Source: Candidatus Terraquivivens tengchongensis (GTDB lineage: Archaea > Thermoproteota > Nitrososphaeria_A > Caldarchaeales > Wolframiiraptoraceae). From it: 64,000 nucleotides of DNA. The notes beneath the pieces are model-generated. The model searched no databases and was not told the DNA's origin. It saw nothing but the letters and a program-made list of their open reading frames with translations. Position numbers and translations under genes: made by a program. Positions within the stretch are counted from its first letter, which is position 1; every line of letters begins with the position of its first letter. Where the stretch lies: the NCBI GenBank assembly GCA_023268355.1, contig JALNJK010000001.1, positions 124,001 through 188,000 of the forward strand, in the 5' to 3' direction. Shown piece by piece: positions 25,473 to 34,742 of the stretch.

Positions 25473-26621
25473 TTGTACGATGTTGCTTTAGTTCATTACG
25501 GCGAGATAGGAACGAAAGGTGCCAATAGACCTATCTTCGAGAATGTGCTAGTCGAAAATATAAAATGGGCATTGAAAAACAAGACGAATGATGTTTTACG
25601 TCTAAGAGGAAGGATACTAGCTAAGCTGGAGCCGGATGTAGATTCAGAAGAAATAAAGCAAGCCTTGGGAAAGGTTTTCGGAATAGCATGGTTTGCGCTA
25701 GCATACGAGAGCGAGCAGGACATCAATATAATGGTCAAAGATATTCTCAAAAGGCTTACGGAACATGGTATAAAGGCAAAAAGCTTCATGGTTCAGACGA
25801 AAAGGGCGGATAAGAGCTTTCCATACACGTCTCTTGAAGTCAACAAGATAATCGGCGCAAGAATACTCGAAAACACAGGGATGAGCGTCAACCTCGAAAA
25901 TCCGGACGTCACAGTATTCATAGAACTTGCCAACGGGAAAGCTTACCTATATTTTGAAAAGGTAAAGGGACTCGGAGGTTTACCAGTTGGTGTGAGCGGA
26001 AGGGTCTTGAGTCTTCTATCAGGAGGGTTGGACTCGCCGGTTGCAGCTTGGTTGATGATGAAAAGAGGATGTCATGTTGACTTCCTCCATCTACATGCGC
26101 TAAGGGATGCGCAGGAAGTTCGAGGATCTAAGGTGTTCGAAATCTTTAGGTATTTGTCTTCTTTTTGTAAAGACTCAAAATTATTCGTTGCGCCTTTCTA
26201 CAAATTCTTAGAGAGAGCTTTGAACGTGCCTACGAAGCTTGAGCTAGTTTTGTTCAGAAAGTTTATGCTTAAGCTAGCGGAGGCTTTAGCAAAACGTGAA
26301 GGTTATTTAGGCATAGTAACAGGCGATAGCATAGGGCAGGTCGCATCCCAGACACTTCGAAACATATGGTCCGCCCAAAGAGGGGTGGATTTACCAGTTT
26401 ACAGACCTCTTTTGACCTACGATAAAGAAGAGATAATAAGGTTAGCTAAGCATATCGGCACTTATGAGTTATCCTTGAAGGAGTACAAAGATTGCTGTTC
26501 GATAATTACTAGACATCCTGAAACGTCATCTAAACCCGAAATCGTTCAAGAAATTTGGGATAAAGTTGGGTTAGAGAATGCAGTCATGGAAACGCTTAAC
26601 CTTATCGAATCGTTAGAATAA
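25473..26621 (+). CDS. thiI: tRNA 4-thiouridine synthase ThiI (no rhodanese domain)
   Basis: Makes s4U8 in tRNA and may supply sulfur for thiamine. The 382-residue protein has an N-terminal ferredoxin-like and THUMP region and a PP-loop domain with LLSGGLDSPVAAWLM and VTGDSIGQVASQTL. There is no C-terminal rhodanese domain, as is usual in archaea, so another sulfur relay is implied. The start is TTG (YDVALVHYGEIGTKG, the ThiI opening motif). F420:NADP oxidoreductase follows closely. Confidence 0.93.
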   Translation: MYDVALVHYGEIGTKGANRPIFENVLVENIKWALKNKTNDVLRLRGRILAKLEPDVDSEEIKQALGKVFGIAWFALAYESEQDINIMVKDILKRLTEHGIKAKSFMVQTKRADKSFPYTSLEVNKIIGARILENTGMSVNLENPDVTVFIELANGKAYLYFEKVKGLGGLPVGVSGRVLSLLSGGLDSPVAAWLMMKRGCHVDFLHLHALRDAQEVRGSKVFEIFRYLSSFCKDSKLFVAPFYKFLERALNVPTKLELVLFRKFMLKLAEALAKREGYLGIVTGDSIGQVASQTLRNIWSAQRGVDLPVYRPLLTYDKEEIIRLAKHIGTYELSLKEYKDCCSIITRHPETSSKPEIVQEIWDKVGLENAVMETLNLIESLE

Positions 26622-26670
26622 CGCTATGTTTTTAGAGGAGTACGAAGCAAATTTTAAAGGGCGGTATAGG

Positions 26671-27333
26671 GTGAAGGTAGCGCTTCTAGGAGGTACTGCT
26701 GGTCAAGGTTTTGGTCTTGCACTAAGGTTCTGCAAAGCGGGCATGGATGTTATCATAGGCTCTAGAAGCACGGAAAGGGCTTTGGAGACCGCAAAGAACA
26801 TCAGAGCTGCGCTAGGCAACAACGTAAAAGTTGAAGGAATGTTGAATGAAGAAGCAGTAAAGGTAGCAGACGTTGTATTTCTTACTGTCCCGCTAGTAGG
26901 TCTGATACCGATTCTCAAATCTATTGCAAACGACGTGAACGGAAAAGTCGTGGTGTCCGCGGTTGTTCCGCTTGAGGCAGAGATAGGCGGAGCACTTAGA
27001 CCCATACGTCTATGGTCGGGATCGGTCGCTGAGCTTGTTGCTGAAAGGTTAAAGAATTCTAAGATTGTAGCGGCATTTCACAATATTTCAGCCGATGCCT
27101 TAAACGACCTCGAAAAACCTGTTGAATGCGACGTCGTTGTCTGCAGCGACCACGAAGACGCTAAGCAGTTAGTTATGCAACTTGCGCAGAAGATAGAAGG
27201 TGTGAGAGCCATTGACGGCGGACCTTTGAGAAACTCGAGGTATGTTGAGGAGCTTACTGCGCTGCTAATCTTTTTAGACAAAAGATATTCTGTCAAATTC
27301 TCGGGCTTGCGCTTTACTGGGATTAAAATATAG
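26671..27333 (+). CDS. npdG: F420-dependent NADP oxidoreductase
   Basis: Moves hydride between reduced coenzyme F420 and NADP+. The 220-residue protein begins MKVALLGGTAGQGFGLAL, the Rossmann GGTGxQG-type loop of NpdG/Fno, followed by GSRSTERA, which binds NADP phosphate. VVSAVVPLEAEI and VAAFHNISADAL continue the family pattern. I place the start at GTG 26671 because a GGGCGG sequence lies upstream at normal spacing and this N-terminus matches the family; an ATG at 26626 would add 15 residues. Its presence implies F420 use. Confidence 0.9.
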   Translation: MKVALLGGTAGQGFGLALRFCKAGMDVIIGSRSTERALETAKNIRAALGNNVKVEGMLNEEAVKVADVVFLTVPLVGLIPILKSIANDVNGKVVVSAVVPLEAEIGGALRPIRLWSGSVAELVAERLKNSKIVAAFHNISADALNDLEKPVECDVVVCSDHEDAKQLVMQLAQKIEGVRAIDGGPLRNSRYVEELTALLIFLDKRYSVKFSGLRFTGIKI

Positions 27334-27371
27334 AGCAACATATTTCAACAAGCAATGCAATCAGAACGGAT

Positions 27372-28730
27372 ATGGTTGATCCAAACATTTTCAGGGCATA
27401 CGACATAAGAGGCGTTTTTGGCAAGGACATAAACGAAGAAGTTGCGACGTTATTGGGGAAGGTTTTTGGAACTTACATTGGCAACAAAGGCGAGACCCTC
27501 GCTGGTAGGGATGTCCGGCTTAGTGGAGAAGCATTGTGTAAGGCATTCAGCGAGGGGATGATGGATGCTGGATGTAATGTTTACGATGCTGGTATGATAC
27601 CAACACCTGTCGCATACTTTGGGGTTGTAGCATTAAAGATGGATGGGGGTTTCCAAGTTACCGCATCACATAACCCGCCGGAGTGGAATGGTTTCAAGCT
27701 CATTCTCAATACTGGCGATACTGTGTCAGAAGGGTTTGGTATGGAAAAGATAAAAGATATGGCAACGAAAAATGAATTCAGGTTAGCAGAAAAGAAGGGT
27801 TGCTTGAAGAAAATTGACGTCCTACCAGTTTACGAGAACTTCTTGTTAGGAAGGTTTAAGCCAGAAAGAAAGGTAACCATAGCGCTTGATCTATCAAACG
27901 GTGCCGGATGCAATTTTGTTCCAAAACTTCTATCCAAAGCAGGTTGTAAAACGATTGCTATAAATGACGTGCCGGATGGAAATTTTCCGGGACACTTACC
28001 CGAGCCTACACAAGAAACATTGCAACACCTTTCGCATCTAGTTATCAGCTCCAAAGCTGACTTTGGTGTTGGTTTGGATGGTGATGCAGATAGGGCGGTC
28101 TTCGTTGATGACTTAGGTAGGATATTGCCAGGCGATGTTGCGCTTGCAGTATTTGTTACTAACTTGGATAAAAAGGGCAAGGTAGTTTACGATGTAAGCT
28201 GCTCATCCTTCCTAAAGAAGGTCATAGAGGATGCTGGTTGTGAGCCTATCGAGAGTAGGGTTGGTAGAGCTTTTGTGATGAGAAAGGTCAGAGAGACTGG
28301 TGCGGTAATCGGCGGAGAAAAGAGTAACCATATATACTTCTCGGATGTTTATGGTTTTGACGATGCGATATTTGCAATTTGTAAAATGGCCGAGATAATC
28401 TCGAAAAGCGAAACTAAACTCTCGGAAATTGTTGATAAATTTCCGAGACTTCCATCCATACCTATAATATCATTCGACTGTCCAGATGAATACAAATCTA
28501 TGGTCGTTAAGGAACTTGCAAAGTTTTTTGAATCCAAAGGATTCATCATTAACACAATTGATGGTATGAAGGCAACTTCTGAGGATGGTTGGGTTCTTAT
28601 CAGGCCCTCAAACACTATGCCTCAGATAAAGATGACTGCCGAGGCTAAAACGGAAGAGAAGTTAAAAGAACTAGTTAAGCTGGCACAGGAAGTTATCAAG
28701 AAGAAAATAGAGGAGCTTTCAGGGAGATAA
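27372..28730 (+). CDS. Phosphomannomutase/phosphoglucomutase
   Basis: Interconverts hexose-1- and hexose-6-phosphates for sugar nucleotide synthesis. The 452-residue protein has the four alpha-D-phosphohexomutase domains: substrate start FRAYDIRGVFG, catalytic phosphoserine in TASHNPPEWNGFK, metal loop GLDGDADRAVFVD, sugar loop GGEKSNHIYF and phosphate loop RPSNTMPQ. PMM and PGM activity cannot be separated by eye. The ATG start precedes a good open frame, and the DedA-like gene follows 7 bases downstream. Confidence 0.93.
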   Translation: MVDPNIFRAYDIRGVFGKDINEEVATLLGKVFGTYIGNKGETLAGRDVRLSGEALCKAFSEGMMDAGCNVYDAGMIPTPVAYFGVVALKMDGGFQVTASHNPPEWNGFKLILNTGDTVSEGFGMEKIKDMATKNEFRLAEKKGCLKKIDVLPVYENFLLGRFKPERKVTIALDLSNGAGCNFVPKLLSKAGCKTIAINDVPDGNFPGHLPEPTQETLQHLSHLVISSKADFGVGLDGDADRAVFVDDLGRILPGDVALAVFVTNLDKKGKVVYDVSCSSFLKKVIEDAGCEPIESRVGRAFVMRKVRETGAVIGGEKSNHIYFSDVYGFDDAIFAICKMAEIISKSETKLSEIVDKFPRLPSIPIISFDCPDEYKSMVVKELAKFFESKGFIINTIDGMKATSEDGWVLIRPSNTMPQIKMTAEAKTEEKLKELVKLAQEVIKKKIEELSGR

Positions 28731-28737
28731 GTTTGAT

Positions 28738-29400
28738 TTGAGTATTTTGGAAAGCTTCTACGAACTTATTGAGCTTCTTATCTCGTATGGTTATTTCGGC
28801 TCTTTTATCATATCCTTCATAGGGAGTCTCATACCTTTCTTACCTTTGCCTTATCTCTTCCCTATAGTGCTGTTGAGTATGAAGCTCGATCCATTCCTCG
28901 TAGGTGCATTATCGGGGCTAGGAGGTTCCTTAGGCAAAGTTACGTCATATATTATAGGGAGGTTTTGGAGAAGGTTTGCATCACAAAGTAGTAAGAAAAA
29001 TCTCGATTTTTTCAGGTCCATCATCGGCAAGTACGGTGCGCTTACCGTCTTCCTATTCGCATTAACCCCATTACCTGACGACATAATTTACATACCTATG
29101 GGCATCATACATTATGGTTTTTTGAAGTTCATGCTAGCAAACTGCGCAGGTAAAGTCATCCTCGCAGTATTCGTTGCATACGTCGGTAGATACTATAAAG
29201 AGTTAATGGACGTATTCCTCGGCGAGTCTATGAACGCGTTATCGATATCCATTGCCGTAGTGATCATGATAGTCTTTTCTATCGTTTTGTTTAGAATGGA
29301 TTGGCAGGAGTTCATAACGGTCTTCAGGCAGAAAGGATTAAGAGGTGTTTTGGTAAAACTACCGAGATTAATTGGCTTACGTAGAGAAGAAAACGTTTAA
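28738..29400 (+). CDS. DedA/VTT-family membrane protein
   Basis: A 220-residue integral membrane protein with about five hydrophobic segments. The central VTT (SNARE-associated/DedA) features are visible: GALSGLGGSLGKVTSYIIGR, then FFRSIIGKYG and FALTPLPDDIIYIPMG with the conserved Pro/Asp loop. Family members act as phospholipid scramblases or transporters. The start is TTG. Its last 28 bases could overlap an upstream-extended NnrE frame, but with my start for nnrE there is no overlap. Confidence 0.82.
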   Translation: MSILESFYELIELLISYGYFGSFIISFIGSLIPFLPLPYLFPIVLLSMKLDPFLVGALSGLGGSLGKVTSYIIGRFWRRFASQSSKKNLDFFRSIIGKYGALTVFLFALTPLPDDIIYIPMGIIHYGFLKFMLANCAGKVILAVFVAYVGRYYKELMDVFLGESMNALSISIAVVIMIVFSIVLFRMDWQEFITVFRQKGLRGVLVKLPRLIGLRREENV

Positions 29401-29428
29401 GCCCTCCTTAAATAATATCGTGGATGGT

Positions 29429-30877
29429 ATGGATACCATAACATCAGAGGAGATGGCAGTTGCGGACGAGAATAGCGAGTACCTTGGTACACCAAGAATC
29501 CTTTTGATGGAGAATGCAGGCAAGGCCGTTGCTGACCACCTGAAAGAGCATTTTAAAGACTTGAAAGGCAAATTCGTAACAATCTTTTGCGGAACTGGCA
29601 ACAACGGCGGGGATGGAATGGTTGCGGCCAGACACTTGGCAGGCTATGGATGCAGAGTCCTTGTAATATTCTTAGGAAGTCCGGATAAAATAAGAACATA
29701 TGAAGCGAGCAAGAACTTTGTAGCGATTAGTTCCATGAAAACAACGATAGAGATGATTATTGTGAAAGACGTTACAACCTTAGAATTGTTAACCGATAGG
29801 ATAGCAAATTCTGATGCTATCGTTGATGGTATATTTGGCACAGGTATTAAGGGAGAAGTCAGAGACCCTTGGTTGACTGCAATAAAGCAAATCAATGCGT
29901 TGGGCAAGTATATCGTGGCGATAGATGTACCTTCAGGTCTTGACCCGGATACGGGTGCCGTTGCGGGTACAGCGGTCAAGGCAAACACAACGATAACTTT
30001 CCACAGAATAAAACCAGGGCTTTTAACAGAGCGGGGTAAGATGCTGTCAGGTGAACTGATAGTCTCATCGATAGGCATGCCGCCGGAGGCCGAGTTAGTC
30101 GCAGGACCCGGTGACCTGAGGGCTGCGACGGCCTATGTAGGCAGAGATAGAGGAAAGCTCGGTGTTGCACTTGATGATGTATCAAACGATAACGTAATTC
30201 TTTTGCATGTATGTAGCCTGATGTGTAAGGAGGTCATAGTATTAGGTCAAGGCGTGCCTTATGAGCCCTACAAACGCAACGTAAGGCACGTGAACATGGA
30301 AGAGTTTATAGATTCTGCCAAAACATTCTCCACAGTCTTTCTTGAGGGAAAGGTTGGAAGAAATATTTTAACAAAGTTTGTCGGTTCAGGTGTTGAGGCC
30401 AGAATTTTCACGAATTCGTACGAACTTGCAAAATCGGCTAGAGAGCACTTTAAGACTGTGTTGGCTCTTCCATCAGAAGACGTCGTATCTTCAGGTCTAT
30501 CCACACCGGATAAATTCAAAGATATAAAATCGATTATGGATGTTACAAAAGACCTAAGCAAAAAGCTCAGCATGCCGGTAGGCATAATGGCAGAAGTTGA
30601 TGGCATAGCGGACGGAGACGTTGTGAAGGTCAATTGGCTTCTAGAGCCAATCCGTGAGCCAGTGTACAGGTACTTCTACTTTGCGATAACCTCGGCATTC
30701 CTGTCGTGGGGAGCGAGCGCTTTGAGGTCCCTTTCGGCAGCCAGCTTTGCCACAAGGAGTGTAATTGCTAAGTTATTGCAAGCAGGAGATATAGTAACCC
30801 CTGAGAATGTGTTCACAACCTTCAGAGCTCTTTTGAATGAAATGAAATTGTTGGGCGTTTTCCAAAATAATCCCTAG
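29429..30877 (+). CDS. nnrE: NAD(P)H-hydrate epimerase with degenerate dehydratase-like C-terminal domain
   Basis: Residues 1 to about 215 are a complete NnrE (YjeF_N) domain: ITSEEMAVADENSEYLG, LLMENAGKAVADHL, CGTGNNGGDGMVAARHL, DGIFGTGIKGEVR and AIDVPSGLDPDTG. It epimerises damaged NAD(P)HX. The remaining 260 residues line up loosely with NnrD but have lost its key motifs: no GTGD and no TPHxGE (LPSEDVVSSG in its place). The start is ATG, giving the standard NnrE opening; the frame is open to 29372. It converges with an intact nnrD 17 bases away. Confidence 0.87.
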   Translation: MDTITSEEMAVADENSEYLGTPRILLMENAGKAVADHLKEHFKDLKGKFVTIFCGTGNNGGDGMVAARHLAGYGCRVLVIFLGSPDKIRTYEASKNFVAISSMKTTIEMIIVKDVTTLELLTDRIANSDAIVDGIFGTGIKGEVRDPWLTAIKQINALGKYIVAIDVPSGLDPDTGAVAGTAVKANTTITFHRIKPGLLTERGKMLSGELIVSSIGMPPEAELVAGPGDLRAATAYVGRDRGKLGVALDDVSNDNVILLHVCSLMCKEVIVLGQGVPYEPYKRNVRHVNMEEFIDSAKTFSTVFLEGKVGRNILTKFVGSGVEARIFTNSYELAKSAREHFKTVLALPSEDVVSSGLSTPDKFKDIKSIMDVTKDLSKKLSMPVGIMAEVDGIADGDVVKVNWLLEPIREPVYRYFYFAITSAFLSWGASALRSLSAASFATRSVIAKLLQAGDIVTPENVFTTFRALLNEMKLLGVFQNNP

Positions 30878-30894
30878 ACCTCTACGTAGTAAGC

Positions 30895-31764
30895 CTAATC
30901 TTCTAACACAGTATCGTATGCCTTCAATATCTGCGGTATTTCATCTAATAGGTCGGTCGCGACTATATGGTAACCGAACTTGACGGTAGCCCTCTCGCCG
31001 GCTAAGCCATTTACTCTGGCGGCGGCCACAGCAGCCTCGATAGGTTTGGCACCCTTTGATAGGAAACCCGCCACGAGTCCAGAAAGCACGTCACCAGTTC
31101 CTCCAACCGTCATGGCAGATGTGCCCGTTCGGTTAAGCACTACTTCATTACCATCCGAGATTACGTCCACAGGTCCTTTTAGAAGTATTGTCAAGGAATA
31201 CTCCGAGGCTTTCTCCTTAACGTGGACAGCCCGCTCCTCTACGCTTTTTGTAAGTTCAATACCAAAAAGCCTTTTGAACTCTCCTGCATGTGGTGTGAGG
31301 ACTGCCCTTTTTTCCTTTACAACAGTGAGCACGTCCGGTATTAATGCCGCTGCATCCAGCACAACCGCTACGTCCCTTTCTAAGAGCTCCTTTAAAAGGT
31401 ACGTCAGAGCATCAGCATCCTTCGGCACGAGTCCAGGACCCACTACAGCTGCATCAACTTCAGGGATAATCTTCTCAAGCCTTCTTATAGAGCCCTTCGT
31501 TAGTTTTAGATCTGGCAATGGTAGGACTATGAAGTTTGGTGATAGGGCTCTTATGGCTGTCGCTATCTTCTCTGGCACAGCAACGTACACCAGGTCTATA
31601 CCGCACCTAAAAGACGCCATGGCTGCAAGGGCCGGAGCACCATGGTAGAGCCAACTTCCACCCACGACGAGTACTATGCCGTTCTCACCCTTCCTCGAAT
31701 GCGTCCTCCTAGGCTTCATCGCGTTTTTGATATCCTCGTCTGACGATTCTCTGACTCGATCCAA
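30895..31764 (-). CDS. nnrD: ADP/ATP-dependent NAD(P)H-hydrate dehydratase
   Basis: Restores NAD(P)H from its hydrate using a nucleotide, working with NnrE. The 289-residue ribokinase-like protein has KGENGIVLVVGGSWLYHGAP, VVGPGLVPKDAD, LTPHAGEFKRLFG and MTVGGTGDVLSGLVAGFL, the last being the active-site GTGD motif. Here epimerase and dehydratase are separate genes arranged tail to tail, whereas many archaea have one fused gene. Confidence 0.93.
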   Translation of the reverse strand: MDRVRESSDEDIKNAMKPRRTHSRKGENGIVLVVGGSWLYHGAPALAAMASFRCGIDLVYVAVPEKIATAIRALSPNFIVLPLPDLKLTKGSIRRLEKIIPEVDAAVVGPGLVPKDADALTYLLKELLERDVAVVLDAAALIPDVLTVVKEKRAVLTPHAGEFKRLFGIELTKSVEERAVHVKEKASEYSLTILLKGPVDVISDGNEVVLNRTGTSAMTVGGTGDVLSGLVAGFLSKGAKPIEAAVAAARVNGLAGERATVKFGYHIVATDLLDEIPQILKAYDTVLED

Positions 31765-31813
31765 ACATTAACCTCCAAGATCTACAACATTACGGATAAA
31801 TACATAGAAACAT

Positions 31814-31850
31814 AAAAAGATTCGCGCCGAGGTGTCAAAGAACTCGGCGC
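31814..31850 (-). terminator. Hairpin plus T-run, probable terminator of alba
   Basis: GCGCCGAG at 31824-31831 pairs with CTCGGCGC at 31843-31850 (8-base GC-rich stem, 11-base loop). On the minus strand the stem is followed by GAATCTTTTTATG, a five-T run. It lies 28 bases past the alba stop and before the nnrD promoter region, a sensible place for termination. Confidence 0.5.
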
Positions 31851-31878
31851 ATTATAGGGGGGTCTTTGGACTATATGC

Positions 31879-32181
31879 TCACTTGCTCTTCTTAGCTGGC
31901 TGCTCTGGAACGCTGACGAGTATCTCGATAGTACTGACGTTCCTCGGCTTACCGTCAGCACCTACCCTGCCTTCTTCTGTACCAATGTTGACTTTTTCTA
32001 TGACGGCGTTTTGAACGAACCTTCTCCTAACGACCTCTACGATGTCGACGGCCTTACTTATAGCCCGTCCTCTTGCCTTCAGTAGTACCTTTTTACCTTC
32101 AGCAAGTGGCAGCGTGGTAGCGAGCACATAGTTCATCGTAGGTTTCTTTCCTACGAGAACGACGGCTTCCGTGCTACTCAT
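31879..32181 (-). CDS. alba: DNA/RNA-binding protein Alba
   Basis: An abundant small chromatin and RNA-binding protein of 100 residues. It shows VLVGKKPTMNYVLATTL, ARGRAISKAVDIVEVVRRRF and TIEILVSVP, matching the Alba fold; the Lys residues after VGKKP are the site of acetylation in Sulfolobus. ATG at 32181 is preferred over a GTG three codons upstream because a GGTGG ribosome-binding site lies just before it. The hairpin and T-run downstream probably end its transcript. Confidence 0.94.
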   Translation of the reverse strand: MSSTEAVVLVGKKPTMNYVLATTLPLAEGKKVLLKARGRAISKAVDIVEVVRRRFVQNAVIEKVNIGTEEGRVGADGKPRNVSTIEILVSVPEQPAKKSK

Positions 32182-32246
32182 ACTCTCCACCTTCCTTACG
32201 TGGTTATCTGTGTAATTTTTCGGTAAATAAGCTTTTTTCTAAGACT

Positions 32247-33191
32247 CTAAGGTGTTTCGGAAGTGTTTTGACTCATCCATTCCTCGAAAGCTAACACAAG
32301 AAGGGGCAGGGCTACGGACATATCTAGGCAGACGTTCGCTATCATACCTTTTACCTTAACCTTTCCCCAAGATTTGGCCTCCTCCAGTCTCGCACCACTA
32401 AGTCCGCCGTGCTCTTCTCTATCAGTGGTTATTTGTATAGCATAGCTCAGCGGCCTGTCAGCCGCATTGACCGCCATCATCGTAAAGTGCTTTGGGGTAC
32501 CGCCGCCAAGGAAGATAGCCCCTGTACGTTTCGAGGTCCATACTCTATCTACCAGCTTGCTTATATCTGAGAGTGTGTCTAGCTTCACCTTGCCACCGGT
32601 CCTAAACCTAATCTGGCTTCCGATTATCGAGTCTGCTAAGGCCGGACTGAATACTTCGACCCCTGATTCGTAGGATGCTCTTAAGAAAGATTTTTCATCC
32701 TCAATCCTTGAAGCCAGCATTTTAATTATGTCGGAGCTGGAGAAAGTGCCGTTTACATCTCTAAAAGTTTCATCTATGAATTTTTCTAACATAATGTAGG
32801 ACTCTTTCATAATTCCTATGTTGTATATTCTATAAATCCCCATTTTTGCTAGCTTAACGTCGTCCATCTCTTCGCGTTCAAGCACGAAGTGTTTGCCACC
32901 TATCGCCTCTATAACATCATGCGTTATATTCGCACCAGTCGTTACTACAGTATTGACAAAGCCAAACCTTATCAGCTTCGTTATAAGAGGTCTCAAACCG
33001 GATGCAACAGCAGCACCAGCAACTCCAAGCAATGTGTGGCACTCGTTATCCAGAAACATATTCATCATTATCGAGAACGCTCTACCCAATTCCCTCGCTA
33101 CCATACCAATTTCAGAGAATCTCTTTAAGAGCTCACAATATCCGATACTACAATCAGCATCAAATTGTTTAAGCACTTTCACATTGATCAC
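32247..33191 (-). CDS. dys: Deoxyhypusine synthase
   Basis: Transfers an aminobutyl group from spermidine to a Lys of aIF5A. The 314-residue protein has LGVAGAAVASGLRPLI, VVTTGANITHDVIEAIGG, and IFLGGGTPKHF, with the active-site Lys in EEAKSWGKVKV near residue 282. The reaction needs NAD+. The GTG start overlaps the end of the Trm112-like gene by 4 bases, indicating translational coupling. Confidence 0.93.
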   Translation of the reverse strand: MINVKVLKQFDADCSIGYCELLKRFSEIGMVARELGRAFSIMMNMFLDNECHTLLGVAGAAVASGLRPLITKLIRFGFVNTVVTTGANITHDVIEAIGGKHFVLEREEMDDVKLAKMGIYRIYNIGIMKESYIMLEKFIDETFRDVNGTFSSSDIIKMLASRIEDEKSFLRASYESGVEVFSPALADSIIGSQIRFRTGGKVKLDTLSDISKLVDRVWTSKRTGAIFLGGGTPKHFTMMAVNAADRPLSYAIQITTDREEHGGLSGARLEEAKSWGKVKVKGMIANVCLDMSVALPLLVLAFEEWMSQNTSETP

Positions 33192-33574
33192 TCAACCTGC
33201 TCTTTTAATGAAAAAGGCTTACCCTCTCTTAGAACCTTTTCGGGTATTTTCTCCTTCCACTTTCTCAGAAATTCGACATCTTCGTTAGGTTTCCTGAGCT
33301 CGTCGGGTAACAACCTAGGTATCTCCTCCTCTATCGGATACCATCTTCCACAACCACCGCATATTAGCATTCCGGACGATATTTCTTTCGTATAACATGA
33401 TGCACAATCAGGATTCTGTATCTCAGATAGGTTGTTGTTGTGGTAGGCGCAATAAAGCTCGCATTTCCTTATGCTCTTCGGAGGTTGAAGACTTAGCTCG
33501 GTAAATACTAAAAGCGAGAGCGGAAACTTCTTACAAATTGGACACGCTAACAAGTCCATCAATCTGTATTTCAA
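33188..33574 (-). CDS. Trm112-like zinc-binding protein
   Basis: A 128-residue protein starting LKYRLMDLLACPICKKFPL, the Trm112 family opening, and ending in CGGCGRWYPIEEEIPRLLP, the second zinc half. Additional Cys residues (CELYCAYH, CASC) lie in a 60-residue insertion between them. Trm112 activates several tRNA and protein methyltransferases by binding them, so this may stabilise an enzyme encoded elsewhere. TTG at 33574 is the likely start because GGTGA precedes it by seven bases; the frame is open to 33604 from an ATG. Confidence 0.78.
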   Translation of the reverse strand: MKYRLMDLLACPICKKFPLSLLVFTELSLQPPKSIRKCELYCAYHNNNLSEIQNPDCASCYTKEISSGMLICGGCGRWYPIEEEIPRLLPDELRKPNEDVEFLRKWKEKIPEKVLREGKPFSLKEQVE

Positions 33575-33603
33575 AAATACTTCACCTGCCAGTCGGCAGA
33601 GCA

Positions 33604-34068
33604 TTATAATTTTGAGGTTGGAACAAAAGGTTTTACGTTAAACAACCTAGAATACTCCTTCATTATACACCTGTCCCAGATAACTGTTATGCCAGCCTTT
33701 CGTAACTTCTCAGCTGCCTCCTTGTTGTATATGCCCTCCTGCATCCAGAATACCTTCACACCCTTTTTTATAGCATCCTCGGCTACTGGTGGTACATCCT
33801 CAGAGCGTCTGAATACATCAACTATATCAACATCTTCCTGAATCTCGAGAAGGCTCCTATAAGACTTCAATACTTGGTTTCCAACATTGATCTCGTCCAC
33901 ATTAGGGTTGACTGGTATTATCTTGTATCCATGTTTCATGAGGAACTTTGGAACATAATGACCCGGCTTACTTGGGTCCCTGCTCATACCAACTACGGCT
34001 ACGACCTTATGTTTGGAAAGTATGCCCCTTATCTCCTCATCAGAAAGGCCGTCCTTTTCTTCAATCAT
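33604..34068 (-). CDS. CoA-binding domain protein (YccU-like)
   Basis: A 154-residue Rossmann-fold protein of the CoA_binding family. It shows VAVVGMSRDPSKPGHYVPKF, GYKIIPVNPNVDEI, VDIVDVFRRSEDVP and VFWMQEGIYNKEAAEKLRKAG, all typical. It binds CoA or a similar nucleotide, but the biochemical role is unknown in the whole family. It begins with ATG and overlaps the Trm112-like gene only if that gene uses its upstream ATG. Confidence 0.88.
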   Translation of the reverse strand: MIEEKDGLSDEEIRGILSKHKVVAVVGMSRDPSKPGHYVPKFLMKHGYKIIPVNPNVDEINVGNQVLKSYRSLLEIQEDVDIVDVFRRSEDVPPVAEDAIKKGVKVFWMQEGIYNKEAAEKLRKAGITVIWDRCIMKEYSRLFNVKPFVPTSKL

Positions 34069-34166
34069 ATGAGTAAAAAAGTTAACCTTTGTCTTAAACT
34101 TTCTCTACACATAAAATCAAGTCGGGCTGTCAATGGTATGGCTTTTCATAACCATCTGGTTCACCT

Positions 34167-34670
34167 CTAGTACGCCGTAACGGACTTTACCGTCGGAACG
34201 TTCAATATCTTTCGGATAGCATCGCCTGAAGGATGTTTCTCGAGGACGAGAATCAGTCTAGGTTCAGGGAATAGATCAGGGTCCTCGGCGGAAGCCTGCC
34301 TTATCACTATGCCCTCCTCGGATAATATTGTGGCAATTTTTGCAAGTACGCCGACAGCAGAGGGGTCTGCCCTGATTTCAAGAACGGAATAACCTAGGAT
34401 CTTTGCGATTGGCGATAATAAGGCTCCTGCAGGCCTCAGACCTGTAAAGATCTTTTTTAGAGTCTCGTCTGATAATAGGTATTCGACGGTCTTCCTTACA
34501 ACCCTTCTATCAACACCAGCAGCTTTTGCAAGGGCAAGGTCTGCTATTTCTACAGGTCCCACGACTAAACTTCCTCGCTCTGTTATACCAATTCCGTGCT
34601 CTATCATGAGCCTGACTACCTTTATACGTGCAGGATATTCCTTAAGCTGTTCTAGAATGCTTTTCCACAT
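34167..34670 (-). CDS. ACT-domain regulatory protein with N-terminal helix-turn-helix
   Basis: A 167-residue protein of the archaeal group annotated as a predicted regulator of amino acid metabolism. Residues 1-85 look helical and contain an HTH-like segment (VEIADLALAKAAGVDRRVVRKTVEYLL). Residues 95-167 form an ACT domain (VLEIRADPSAVGVLAKIATI, then EEGIVIRQASAED), which normally binds an amino acid. The regulated genes are unknown. It starts with ATG 98 bases upstream of the CoA-binding gene on the same strand. Confidence 0.8.
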   Translation of the reverse strand: MWKSILEQLKEYPARIKVVRLMIEHGIGITERGSLVVGPVEIADLALAKAAGVDRRVVRKTVEYLLSDETLKKIFTGLRPAGALLSPIAKILGYSVLEIRADPSAVGVLAKIATILSEEGIVIRQASAEDPDLFPEPRLILVLEKHPSGDAIRKILNVPTVKSVTAY

Positions 34671-34742
34671 CTCTCAATGACAATTTTTGTGCATAAAGGC
34701 CCCTTGTTTATAAGCTTTTAATTAAAAAGAGAAGTTTACGAT

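Noticed and set aside
29429-30877. A frameshift in a bifunctional Nnr gene
   Set aside because: The frame is open throughout and the C-terminal half keeps weak NnrD similarity without a break, so it is divergence and not a frameshift.
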